A stretch of DNA of 37,068 bases from Thermoanaerobacterales bacterium 50_218 (GTDB lineage Bacteria; Bacillota; DSM-12270; Thermacetogeniales; Thermacetogeniaceae), in contig LGFL01000010.1 in NCBI GenBank assembly GCA_001508855.1, forward strand, positions 1 through 37,068, read 5' to 3'. Made by a program: the position numbers and the translations under genes. Each line of letters begins with the position of its first letter. Position 1 is the first letter of the stretch. This document shows positions 1 through 7,489 of this stretch, one piece after another. Below the pieces are notes generated by a model, which was given only the letters and a program-made list of their open reading frames with translations, had not been told where the DNA came from and searched no databases.

Positions 1-3000
1 TCTTTCAGGATCTCGCCGTCTATTTTGATGGTGACTTTTTCTCCTTCTTCCTGGGAAGTTAAAGCCTTATCAGGCACCTTTGCCAGCGCTACGGCGAGGA
101 GGCGCGCAGCCTCGGAGAGCTTACTTTTGAGCTCCTCCGTAACCTCGGATTCCTTGAGCTTCTCGAGGGTCTCCGCAAGACGCGACACCGCCTGCCCGGC
201 GCTCACTTTGCCGCTCTGAAGCTCGGACAAGGTGCTTTCTACGCTCTTCAGGGCTTCTGCAGCAGGTATCGCACCCGTAGCTTGCTGCTTCACGAGGTCC
301 TCCCACTTAGGAGGCTGCTGGTCCATGCTCTTGCTGTAGTACCAGATGACCTTGTCTCCGTCTTCCACCTGATACTTGTCGGCCGAAGTCATGGGCATGA
401 CGCCGTTGACCGTGTAGCACCAGCCCTCCATCCCGGAGCCCGCCTGGCCGGCGATCTCCTCCACGAAGCCCTCCCACTTGTCGGAGAGCCGGTAGGGAAG
501 ACCCGTGGCATCGAGCGCCCCGAGAGCGGTCAGGCCCCACCTGCCCTCTTTAGAGAGGAGCACGTAGCCCGGGCCAAAGAGGAGCTCGCCGTTCTTCCCC
601 ACCACGGCAACCCCGACTGTGCAGGTACTCGGAGATGCTGCACCACCTCCAGGACCTTCTGCTGCTTCAACTTTAAGTGTGGCTGTAACTGTAAGCCCGC
701 CGTAAACCGCTGTTACTGTCGTCTGCCCCACACTCAATGCTGTGACTTGACCGCCATCGATACCGGCAATACTCGGGTTGCCTACCGACCATGAGGCTTC
801 ACTTGTTACATCGGACTCACCCTCAGCATCATGGAATTTTAATGTGTACTCACCCTTACTCCCCACTTCCAATGACATAATGGAAGGACTTATGGTCAAT
901 TGCTTTTCGACTGGAAGCCCAAGAAGATGGTACCCATAAAGCGCCCAGACAGCATCCATGACGTTCCTGGATGAGCCAAAGCTCCCGTCTTCGTTGAGAG
1001 CACCTTCCTCCATGTAGTCAACAGGGGTCTTCCCTGTCGATTCGTGCGCCCACGTAGTAGGTTCAATTTCTAAAACATCCAGTGTAGCAATGGCTTCCAC
1101 CGTGTCGATCAGGGGATCGTCCCAATCAGAAGCTGCAAAGCTTCCATCTTCCTGCTGCTGAGCCCGCATCCAGTTAAGCCCAGCTTGGATTGCCTCTTGA
1201 ACCTGCTTGTCTTCCCCCTGAGGGTCCAAGTAGTGCAGCGCCCTCACTGCCTGCGCCGTAGTCATGAAATCAGGATAAAACGTTTCTCCCCAAACAGAAC
1301 CAAAAGATCCATAGGTTTCACTTTCAGGGTCTGTATCCTGAGCACCCAAAATATAGTCTCTTGCGTAAACTTTTGCCTCAACCGTGTCGAGAACAGCACT
1401 CAGATAACCAGCCCTACCTAAAAGCTCGTACGCCGCAACGTCACTATAAATGTTACCGTCAAAACCGGACTCGCTATGGCGCCCTCGAAGCACACCCAGT
1501 AACTGCTGCACTAAATCACTCTTACCCAACTTCTGAGCCGCGAGGACGTCCTGGGCAAGCTGTTTTGCCGAAACTCCTGTCGGTTCGCCTGCATCTTGCG
1601 AAATGGCTTGAAGAACTGCGTCATCCAGACAAATGTCATCTCTCTCCCAAATACTGACATTAACACCTGCTTGTTTAAGGACAAAGAGGGCATAAGAACC
1701 TACTGCATTATCTCCCTTCGTCACTCCATTCAACAGATAGGAACTGTATATATAAGCCCCTGCTTTCTCTGCAAGGTTGGCTTCCTCCACTTCAGCCGTA
1801 GAAAAAGAGAAGAAGTAAGTATCTTCAATGCTTTCCTTGTCTTCCAGGACAGCTTTTGCTGTAACTGTGCAATAATAGGTACCACCAGCCTGTATCCCAA
1901 GATTAGCGAACGCCACCTCGTAAGAGGTTGCGTCAGGTTTAGTCTGAACCTCTTGGGTCAGATCATCCATACCGAAAATACTCAAAGTAACTATTATGCT
2001 CGCTCCATCGTCAGAAATTCTCGAAAGCTCTACAATGATCGAGTCTGTATTGGGGTCATACTCCGCAGAAAGAATCTCGGGTTTTTCGACAACATCCAAA
2101 AGAAATGTCTGAGACACCGCCGAAGGAAGCGAACTCTCGCTTATCGCTCCGCTTGCTTCGACTTTGACCTCTAATTTTGTTGCTGTTGCTGTTAAAGTGT
2201 AAGTCCCTCCCTCGGCAATGTCCAGGTAGGCCTTAAACCTGCCGGAAGCATCTGCAAATACGGGCTTAGACGCTACCGCCTCCTTGCCACTACTGTCAAC
2301 AGCGGTGACCACTACCTGCGCTCCCGGGTCTGCGCTCCCAGAGACCTCGATCCCCTGACTGCCCCTCGGGACCGCTGAAGTTATACTCGGTTCATTTGGA
2401 GGTGTTGGGTCTTGCTCAACCACATTGATTGTTACCGGCTCCGGTTTCACCATTTCCGGAAACCCGTCTTCACGGAATTTTTCCGCTCTAAGTGTATACT
2501 CACCAGGAGGCAGCGGGTTCCCTTGATCGTCAGCGAAAACTACAGTATATGTTCCATCTCCAGTGTCGTAAACCCTACTGTAAACAGAAGCATCAACAGA
2601 ACTATAAACGGATAGACTGACCCCGGTTATCGGTGATGAGTCACTGGAGAGTTCAACGTTGAGGTAACCATCTTTTTCAGTGAACTGGTACACATCAGGA
2701 TACTGAGTCCCGGCCCAATCACCGTAATACCATAAGACGGTATCACCTTCTTGAAGAACATAACTAGCAGCACCGACATTTGGTGAATACCCATTGACCC
2801 GATACATCCACCCATCCCAGCCGCCGAAATGGCCACTTGCCTGCCCTCCTATTGAAGTGACAAAACCGTTGCTTTCTACATCTAAATCATATTCAGCAGC
2901 GGCACGTATGAGGGCATCAAGTGCTGTGCTCCCCGCAGGAAGAGACACCTGGCGCGTGGGGAGGATCGTCCCATCAGGGTAATTAGAATCTCGATATCCT

Positions 3001-3131
3001 TCAATCCTCACGTTTACTGTTATCTCACCATCCGAAGCTCGAACCGGCCCACAGGGAATCATAAAAGTGGCTATCATTAACACAGCAAGTAATACTCCCA
3101 GGGCCCTAAAGCTCCTTCTTAACCAGACCAC
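1..3131 (-). CDS. Secreted transcobalamin-like protein (DUF4430 x2, Ig-like, alpha/alpha toroid), 3' end outside window
   Basis: The reading frame is open for about 1,043 codons from a GTG at 3131 to the left edge; the C-terminus lies outside. The GTG is preceded by GGAGGG at good spacing. Residues 1-33 form a signal peptide (basic VVWLRRSFR, then a hydrophobic core ending near VRAS). A first DUF4430 (transcobalamin C-terminal-like) domain spans about 37-145, with GWMYRVNG near 107-114 and GDTVLWYYG at 129-137. Ig-like segments follow to about 445. A helical region at about 450-743 carries prenyltransferase/toroid-like pieces (TTAQAVRAL, LNWMRAQQQEDGSF, NEDGSFGSSRNVMDAVWALYG). A Big_2-like domain spans about 744-824. 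A second DUF4430 spans about 838-936 (WCYTVNG, GDKVIWYYSK), and a charged helical tail follows. Helical toroid plus DUF4430 is the layout of eukaryotic intrinsic factor/transcobalamin. A cobalamin riboswitch lies just upstream. Extracellular corrinoid capture is my inference; another surface role is possible. Confidence 0.8.
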   Translation of the reverse strand, partial: MVWLRRSFRALGVLLAVLMIATFMIPCGPVRASDGEITVNVRIEGYRDSNYPDGTILPTRQVSLPAGSTALDALIRAAAEYDLDVESNGFVTSIGGQASGHFGGWDGWMYRVNGYSPNVGAASYVLQEGDTVLWYYGDWAGTQYPDVYQFTEKDGYLNVELSSDSSPITGVSLSVYSSVDASVYSRVYDTGDGTYTVVFADDQGNPLPPGEYTLRAEKFREDGFPEMVKPEPVTINVVEQDPTPPNEPSITSAVPRGSQGIEVSGSADPGAQVVVTAVDSSGKEAVASKPVFADASGRFKAYLDIAEGGTYTLTATATKLEVKVEASGAISESSLPSAVSQTFLLDVVEKPEILSAEYDPNTDSIIVELSRISDDGASIIVTLSIFGMDDLTQEVQTKPDATSYEVAFANLGIQAGGTYYCTVTAKAVLEDKESIEDTYFFSFSTAEVEEANLAEKAGAYIYSSYLLNGVTKGDNAVGSYALFVLKQAGVNVSIWERDDICLDDAVLQAISQDAGEPTGVSAKQLAQDVLAAQKLGKSDLVQQLLGVLRGRHSESGFDGNIYSDVAAYELLGRAGYLSAVLDTVEAKVYARDYILGAQDTDPESETYGSFGSVWGETFYPDFMTTAQAVRALHYLDPQGEDKQVQEAIQAGLNWMRAQQQEDGSFAASDWDDPLIDTVEAIATLDVLEIEPTTWAHESTGKTPVDYMEEGALNEDGSFGSSRNVMDAVWALYGYHLLGLPVEKQLTISPSIMSLEVGSKGEYTLKFHDAEGESDVTSEASWSVGNPSIAGIDGGQVTALSVGQTTVTAVYGGLTVTATLKVEAAEGPGGGAASPSTCTVGVAVVGKNGELLFGPGYVLLSKEGRWGLTALGALDATGLPYRLSDKWEGFVEEIAGQAGSGMEGWCYTVNGVMPMTSADKYQVEDGDKVIWYYSKSMDQQPPKWEDLVKQQATGAIPAAEALKSVESTLSELQSGKVSAGQAVSRLAETLEKLKESEVTEELKSKLSEAARLLAVALAKVPDKALTSQEEGEKVTIKIDGEILK

Positions 3132-3180
3132 TGTTTTCTCCCTCCACTTTGTATAAGCATGCAGGTTGGAACCACCAAAT

Positions 3181-3208
3181 TAAAAACCCGGCCTACGAGA
3201 GACCGGGT
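3181..3208 (-). terminator. Intrinsic terminator of cobalamin riboswitch 1
   Basis: On the minus strand an 8-bp GC-rich stem (ACCCGGTC / GGCCGGGT, one G-U pair) with a 7-nt loop is followed directly by TTTTTA. It sits between the aptamer and the ribosome site of the transcobalamin-like gene, as expected for the OFF state of a transcriptional riboswitch. Its 5' half and loop can instead pair with 3255-3265 (see findings). Confidence 0.8.
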
Positions 3209-3277
3209 GCATCGCGCGCTCGAGCAGAAAACCCGAACACGTGAACACCTCCCTATCTCGCGTAGATCAACGGTGTC

Positions 3278-3478
3278 CGTCGAACAGGCAGGTTTCCTGG
3301 CTCGGGTTCATCTCCAGCCTTGCGCCTTCCCATCCCGCACCCAACTGCTGCCTAAAACTTGAGCTGGGCTGCCGGACAGTGGCATCCTGCAAGGCAGATC
3401 CCCCTCACAGTGGCGGGACCGCGCCGGATTCGCACCGGACTTCCCTTTTAAGCCCTCGTTAGGGCCACCTGTTCCGCA
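3278..3478 (-). promoter_or_regulatory. Cobalamin riboswitch 1 (aptamer)
   Basis: Read on the minus strand, the segment has the hallmarks of the B12-box aptamer. It contains a closing stem GGAACAGG / CCTGTTC, the core GGTGCGAATCCGGCGCGG then CCCGCCACTGTGA, and the 3' conserved block GAGCCAGGAAACCTGCC. It is followed by a terminator and then the secreted transcobalamin-like gene, so high adenosylcobalamin should switch that gene off. The core from 3371 to 3449 is identical to riboswitch 3 (25191-25269). Confidence 0.95.
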
Positions 3479-3556
3479 CTATTCAGTTTGGCAAAATACT
3501 AATGTTAGATCTTCGCCGTCCTCACCGAAAATCCTCCCATCTTTCCGAAATTTTTC

Positions 3557-3770
3557 TCAGCTGCAGCTCTCCCCCCGCTCGATCGCCTCCAGCAGGTCCG
3601 ACCTGATGATGCCGGGGTCGAGCAACTGGAGGTGATAGCTGAAGTAGAACCCGAAAAGCGTTTCAAAGTTTCACCAGCGCAGGCCACACCCCACCGGGCG
3701 ACCCGGAGTGAACGCCAGGGGCATTTCGCCAAGGCAGCTTCCTAACCGGGAGAGACCTCCTGTGTAAAAT
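3557..3770 (-). pseudogene. Degraded coding remnant, family unknown
   Basis: In one minus-strand frame a protein-like sequence (MPLAFTPGRPVGCGLRW) runs into TGA at 3671-3673. It continues in the same frame as NFETLFGFYFSYHLQLLD and then PGIIRSDLLEAIERGESCS, ending at a TGA at 3557. The second half has a convincing hydrophobic/charged pattern, so I read this as the tail of a decayed gene. The upper boundary is approximate, no ribosome site or start was found and the family is not recognised. Riboswitch 1 begins 80 bases downstream. Confidence 0.35.
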
Positions 3771-3891
3771 GCATAGTGAGGCCTTACTCGTGATTGCCAT
3801 GGCAACATTTTCTTATTCGTGCAGCTTTTAGCTGGTGCTGAGACACTTTTCCCCACTTGTCGCTGTCTTGCCAAAAATTCCATAAATTTGA

Positions 3892-3921
3892 TTGACTTTT
3901 ACTTCTTCCCGAATGTATAAT
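3892..3921 (+). promoter_or_regulatory. Sigma-A type promoter of the His-rich gene
   Basis: TTGACT (3892-3897) and a consensus TATAAT (3916-3921) are separated by 18 bases on the plus strand. A short leader with a small hairpin (CTGCC/GGCAG, about 3937-3953) leads to the ribosome site at 3965-3974. This is the clearest promoter in the window and shows the small gene has its own transcription unit, opposed to its neighbours. Confidence 0.75.
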
Positions 3922-3982
3922 TGGAATTGGAAAATGCTGCCGATGGACGGCAGTAAAACCTTCAGGGAGGAGGTTATTAACA

Positions 3983-4174
3983 ATGATCCGGCATACCCAC
4001 GAGCACACCCATCCTGCGGTTAGACACACTCATGCTCACGCTCACGGCGATTTGGTGCACGAGCACGAACACGAGCACAAGGCCTACACCCACACCCACG
4101 AGCACGAGCACGCCCCGGGAGCTGAGCATGAGCACGACCACGAACATCCGGATGACCATAAGCACAGCCACTAA
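3983..4174 (+). CDS. Small histidine-rich metal-binding protein (63 aa)
   Basis: The 63-residue protein contains 23 histidines, arranged as repeated HxHxHxH blocks (RHTHEHTH, RHTHAHAH, VHEHEHEH, THTHEHEH, EHEHDHEH) with Glu/Asp between them and an HKHSH tail. It has no Cys, signal peptide or membrane segment, so it is probably a cytoplasmic, largely unfolded metal buffer. A strong GGGAGGAGGT ribosome site lies 8 bases before ATG, with a consensus promoter upstream and a terminator downstream, which makes it a convincing monocistronic gene. Such His-rich tracts bind Ni, Co or Zn in proteins such as Hpn and the HypB/SlyD tails. Its place between the cobalt-using cbi operon and a B12-regulated gene suggests cobalt or nickel storage (inference). 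It opposes the flanking genes and could have inserted between them. Confidence 0.8.
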   Translation: MIRHTHEHTHPAVRHTHAHAHGDLVHEHEHEHKAYTHTHEHEHAPGAEHEHDHEHPDDHKHSH

Positions 4175-4180
4175 CCTCGG

Positions 4181-4206
4181 GCCGCCGCCAAAGGCGGCCC
4201 CTTTCT
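4181..4206 (+). terminator. Intrinsic terminator after the His-rich gene
   Basis: An 8-bp perfect stem, GGGCCGCC (4181-4188) and GGCGGCCC (4195-4202), with a 6-base loop is followed by CTTTCT on the plus strand. It starts 6 bases after the TAA stop. The U-tract is short but the stem is very stable. Confidence 0.75.
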
Positions 4207-4411
4207 ACCCCGGCGCGGCTGTGCTGGAGCTTTTGATCAGCGTGTTTACGCCGGAAATGAAGGCCCAGAGCAAGGAGGCTGCCGCGTCCTTTTCCCAGCC
4301 TCTGGGAAAGGTCCAGGGGAGAGAGTCCGCCGGAAGAAGCCCCCAGTCGCGCTCGTCCAGGAGGTGCAGAAGAGAGGCGACAAGGGCGGCCAGGCGGTAG
4401 AATTGCGCGAA
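4207..4411 (-). pseudogene. Coding remnant downstream of cbiA, family unknown
   Basis: A minus-strand frame of 67 codons without a credible start reads FAQFYRLAALVASLLHLLDE, then RDWGLLPADSLPWTFPRG and a tail ending LLWAFISGVNTLIKSS and TAG at 4207. It looks protein-like, and a TAG (4412-4414) immediately precedes it. The same frame continues upstream of that TAG to a GTG (VSNSDL), so a small gene broken by an amber codon is possible. No ribosome site was seen and I do not recognise the family. Confidence 0.3.
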
Positions 4412-4451
4412 CTACAGGTCCGAGTTGGACACGGCAATTATCTGGAGCGTT

Positions 4452-5891
4452 TCAGAAGAAATGCTGGCGAAGCCAGGCCCGGCAGTGGTTAACGAAACGG
4501 GCTGCAGCCCGGGGCAAAGAGGCGAAATGAAAATGGAGATAGGAAGCCAAGAGATTGCCGGAAAAATAGCCATCAAACCTTTCCCCTTTTTCCCCAAGGA
4601 AGGAAAACGCCCAGGGGAAAGGGGTGCTCTTCGGGGTAAAAGACGAATAATGGAATTCGTGCCCGCGAAGCACCTCATTTGCCCTACAAAGGAGGTTTGC
4701 TTCCAGGGCCCGGGCTCTCCGATACCCCATTCCCACAAGACGCTTTTCCATCCGACACTTGCCAGGGATCAGCCCCACCATCGGAAAAGAACGTCCTTCC
4801 CAGTCAACCAGTTCTTCGCAAAGGTAGATAAACCCGCCACATTCGGCATAGATAGGCATTCCCCAGGCGTGGGCATGGCGGAGGCTTTGGCGCATTTCCG
4901 AATTTGCCGCAAGTTGCTCAGCAAAAAGCTCTGGAAAACCGCCTCCTAGCAGAATTCCCCCGACTTCAGGAGGGATTCTTTCGTCCCTCAAAGGACTGAA
5001 AGGGACGAGCTCCACCCCAAGCCCTTCGAGAAGTTCAAGGCCATCCCGGTAATAAAAATTGAAGGCTTGATCCCAGGCAAAGGCGATCCGGACCTTTTCA
5101 CCAAGTGGAGGATCACCTATCACCTCTTCAAAAGCACGATCAGCAGAGTGAAGTCCGGATTCTTCTTCAAAAGCGGCACCGGAACTTTCCAGAGCAGAGC
5201 GGGCAACTTCGAATACTGCCGCGAGATCAACCTGCCTGGCAACTGCTTCCACTAATTCCCCCAGCGCGTTTTTGATCTCCCGCTGCTCCAGCACAGGGAC
5301 AAGACCGAGGTGGCGCTCCGGAAAGCGAGGGATGCTCCCTTCCTGGATCGCTCCCAATACTGGAACCCCGAAATCCGCAAACCCCGACTTCACTATTTCC
5401 AGGTGGTGGGGACCGCGAACGCGGTTGAGGATCACTCCAGCGAGGGTAAGACCTGGATCCATCGCCCGGCACCCCAGAAACTCCGCCACAGCGCTCCGTG
5501 CCTGGGCACTGACATCAACCACCAAAATCACAGGGCAGCCGAGGAGTTTGGCAACTTCCGCGGTAGAGGCCCTTTCCCCCTCACCCCGAACCCCGTCAAA
5601 AAGGCCCATCACTCCTTCAATAACGGCAACATCAGCATCTGCAGCAGCCCGCTCAAAAATCTCCTTCACCTGAGAATAAGAGAGAAGCCAGGTGTCCAGA
5701 TTGCGCGACCAGCGCCCAGTCACCGCTGTATGATAGCCGGGGTCGATAAAATCAGGCCCTACCTTGAACCCCTGCACTCGGTAGCCGCACCGGGCCAGCG
5801 CTCCCATCAAACCGGTGGCAATACTCGTTTTGCCGGCACTACTCCGCAGCGCTGCAATCACCACACAAGGTTTCTTTCCCAAGTTCCTCAC
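4452..5891 (-). CDS. cbiA: Cobyrinate a,c-diamide synthase CbiA
   Basis: CbiA amidates the a- and c-side chains of (cobalt) cobyrinate using glutamine and ATP. The 479-residue protein has the dethiobiotin-synthetase-like N-terminal domain with the nucleotide loop AALRSSAGKTS near residue 20. It then has KVGPDFIDPGYH and EGVMGLFDG, and a C-terminal class I glutamine amidotransferase domain with the nucleophile motif YAECGGFIYL and a GHEFHYS histidine. Length and order match the family. Its ATG overlaps the end of cbiP by 4 bases (ATGA), so it is translationally coupled as the last gene of the cbi operon. No convincing terminator follows it; the next 250 bases hold a gene remnant. Confidence 0.95.
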   Translation of the reverse strand: MRNLGKKPCVVIAALRSSAGKTSIATGLMGALARCGYRVQGFKVGPDFIDPGYHTAVTGRWSRNLDTWLLSYSQVKEIFERAAADADVAVIEGVMGLFDGVRGEGERASTAEVAKLLGCPVILVVDVSAQARSAVAEFLGCRAMDPGLTLAGVILNRVRGPHHLEIVKSGFADFGVPVLGAIQEGSIPRFPERHLGLVPVLEQREIKNALGELVEAVARQVDLAAVFEVARSALESSGAAFEEESGLHSADRAFEEVIGDPPLGEKVRIAFAWDQAFNFYYRDGLELLEGLGVELVPFSPLRDERIPPEVGGILLGGGFPELFAEQLAANSEMRQSLRHAHAWGMPIYAECGGFIYLCEELVDWEGRSFPMVGLIPGKCRMEKRLVGMGYRRARALEANLLCRANEVLRGHEFHYSSFTPKSTPFPWAFSFLGEKGERFDGYFSGNLLASYLHFHFASLPRAAARFVNHCRAWLRQHFF

Positions 5892-7426
5892 TCCCCACGC
5901 CGCTCAGGAAGTCCCATCAACTCGTAGATTCCTGCCAGATCCAGGCTCTCCCGGCACCTAGCTGCCAGCCGGTCGATCTCCTTGTCCAAGAAATCCCTGC
6001 TGCTCCAACTGCCCAAGGGATGATCCGGCAGCCCCTTGCGTCTGCGGAGCCACCGCAACAGGTAGGCGCGGAACTGGTCGTTGTCAAAGATCCCGTGAAA
6101 ATAAGTTCCCCAGACCAAACCAGTGGCATCTACAGCACCATCCCAGTCCTCACAGGGAACTCCCTGGCGGGCGCGAACCCGCAGCAGAGGACGCGCCCCT
6201 TCCCCCAGAAACGTCCTTCCCATATGAATCTCATAACCACTCACACAAAGACCCCGGACCTCCCGGAAGAGCTCCCCTTCACCGCAGATTTCCCCTATTG
6301 CCTGGGCAAGCACCTTTTCCCTGGAGAAAGTAGTAACTGTATCCAAAAGGCTAAGACCGGGCAATTCACCGCGGGAAGACTCCACATGCTCGGGGTCCCT
6401 TAACTGGCGACCCAACATTTGATAGCCCCCGCAAAGCCCACAGACCGGAACCCCCTGAGCCGCGGCCTTTCTCACTGCTGCCGCATAGCCTGTCTCGTAG
6501 AGGTAAAAAAGGTCCTCAATGGTGTTCTTTGTTCCCGGGATGATGATCAGATCTGGTGAACCCAGGGGCTCCCCGTCTTTGACATAGCGGACACGAACCC
6601 CGGGTTCGAGAGCGAGAGCATCAAAGTCGGTGAAATTGGAAATCCGAGGCAGGTAAATGACGGCGACTTCGATCTCACCAGGAGGTTCCGGAGATGGTTC
6701 TTCAAGACAAACAGAATCCTCGGCAGGAAGGCGCAGATCTTGAAGATAGGGGAGCACACCCAAAACCGGCTTTCCCGTCCTTTCTTCCAGGAAGTCGAGG
6801 GCGGGTTCGAGGAGGGCGGGATCCCCCCTGAATTTGTTGAAGATGATTCCGCGGACAAGCTGCTCCTCTTCTGGTTCCAGGAGGGCAAGGGTTCCCACTA
6901 CCGAGGCAAGGGCGCCACCGCGGTCAATGTCTGCCACCAGTAAAACAGGTGCTCCAGCCAAACGAGCAGTCCGCATGTTGGCGAGGTCGCGCTCCTTGAG
7001 ATTAACTTCGGCAGGACTGCCTGCTCCCTCGATCACGATAATCTCAAATTCCTCATCCAGCTTCTGGAGCACATCTCTAATTACTTGAAAAAGCTCCAGA
7101 TTACGACCCAGATGGTAATCCCGTGCACTCATGTTCCCTATGGGCTTGCCTAACACGATCACCTGTGATGACGCGTCTCCCGTGGGCTTCAGCAGAATGG
7201 GGTTCATTTCCACAGAGGGCTCAAGACCAGCAGCCTGCGCCTGAACCGCCTGGGCGCGTCCGATTTCCCCTCCTGACGGTGTGACAAACGAATTAAGAGC
7301 CATGTTCTGCGCCTTAAAAGGAACGACACGGTAGCCGTCCTGACGGAAAATCCTGCACAGGGCCGTGACGATGATGCTTTTTCCCACATTGGAGGCAGTT
7401 CCCTGAATCATAATTTTCTTCGCCAT
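5888..7426 (-). CDS. cbiP: Cobyric acid synthase CbiP/CobQ
   Basis: The enzyme amidates the b, d, e and g side chains of adenosylcobyrinate diamide to give cobyric acid. The N-terminal P-loop domain starts MAKKIMIQGTASNVGKS, followed by FKAQNMALNSFVT and EGAGSPAEVNL. The C-terminal amidotransferase domain has VCGLCGGYQMLG and GTYFHGIFDN. I chose ATG at 7426 because GGGGTGA lies six bases upstream; a GTG at 7435 would add three residues. At about 512 residues it has the normal length. It follows the cbiX-cbiC fusion after a 63-base gap and overlaps cbiA. Confidence 0.95.
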   Translation of the reverse strand: MAKKIMIQGTASNVGKSIIVTALCRIFRQDGYRVVPFKAQNMALNSFVTPSGGEIGRAQAVQAQAAGLEPSVEMNPILLKPTGDASSQVIVLGKPIGNMSARDYHLGRNLELFQVIRDVLQKLDEEFEIIVIEGAGSPAEVNLKERDLANMRTARLAGAPVLLVADIDRGGALASVVGTLALLEPEEEQLVRGIIFNKFRGDPALLEPALDFLEERTGKPVLGVLPYLQDLRLPAEDSVCLEEPSPEPPGEIEVAVIYLPRISNFTDFDALALEPGVRVRYVKDGEPLGSPDLIIIPGTKNTIEDLFYLYETGYAAAVRKAAAQGVPVCGLCGGYQMLGRQLRDPEHVESSRGELPGLSLLDTVTTFSREKVLAQAIGEICGEGELFREVRGLCVSGYEIHMGRTFLGEGARPLLRVRARQGVPCEDWDGAVDATGLVWGTYFHGIFDNDQFRAYLLRWLRRRKGLPDHPLGSWSSRDFLDKEIDRLAARCRESLDLAGIYELMGLPERRGE

Positions 7427-7489
7427 CAGAATCACCCCATCTTGATCCTGAGTAAGAAACCAAGCAACCTCACTACCCCCATCTGATTG

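Noticed and set aside
1596-2174. Plus-strand open frame of 192 codons
   Set aside because: It lies opposite the transcobalamin-like gene, whose minus frame is open for over 1,000 codons with clear domains; the plus frame has no ribosome site or recognisable motif.
3671-3673. In-frame TGA in the remnant at 3557-3770 read as selenocysteine
   Set aside because: No SECIS-like hairpin was seen just downstream, the gene has no visible start, and a second fragment nearby is also broken, so decay is simpler.
4032-4174. Repeated GAGCACGAGCACG-like DNA in the His-rich gene as a CRISPR or tandem-repeat array
   Set aside because: The repetition follows from His/Glu codon alternation in a well-supported small gene and has no spacer structure.
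4412-4414. In-frame TAG in the remnant after cbiA read as pyrrolysine
   Set aside because: No ribosome site precedes the frame, no pyl genes are in the window, and the protein is not recognised.
5310-5927. Plus-strand open frame of about 205 codons
   Set aside because: It is a shadow of cbiA, which has complete family motifs on the other strand.
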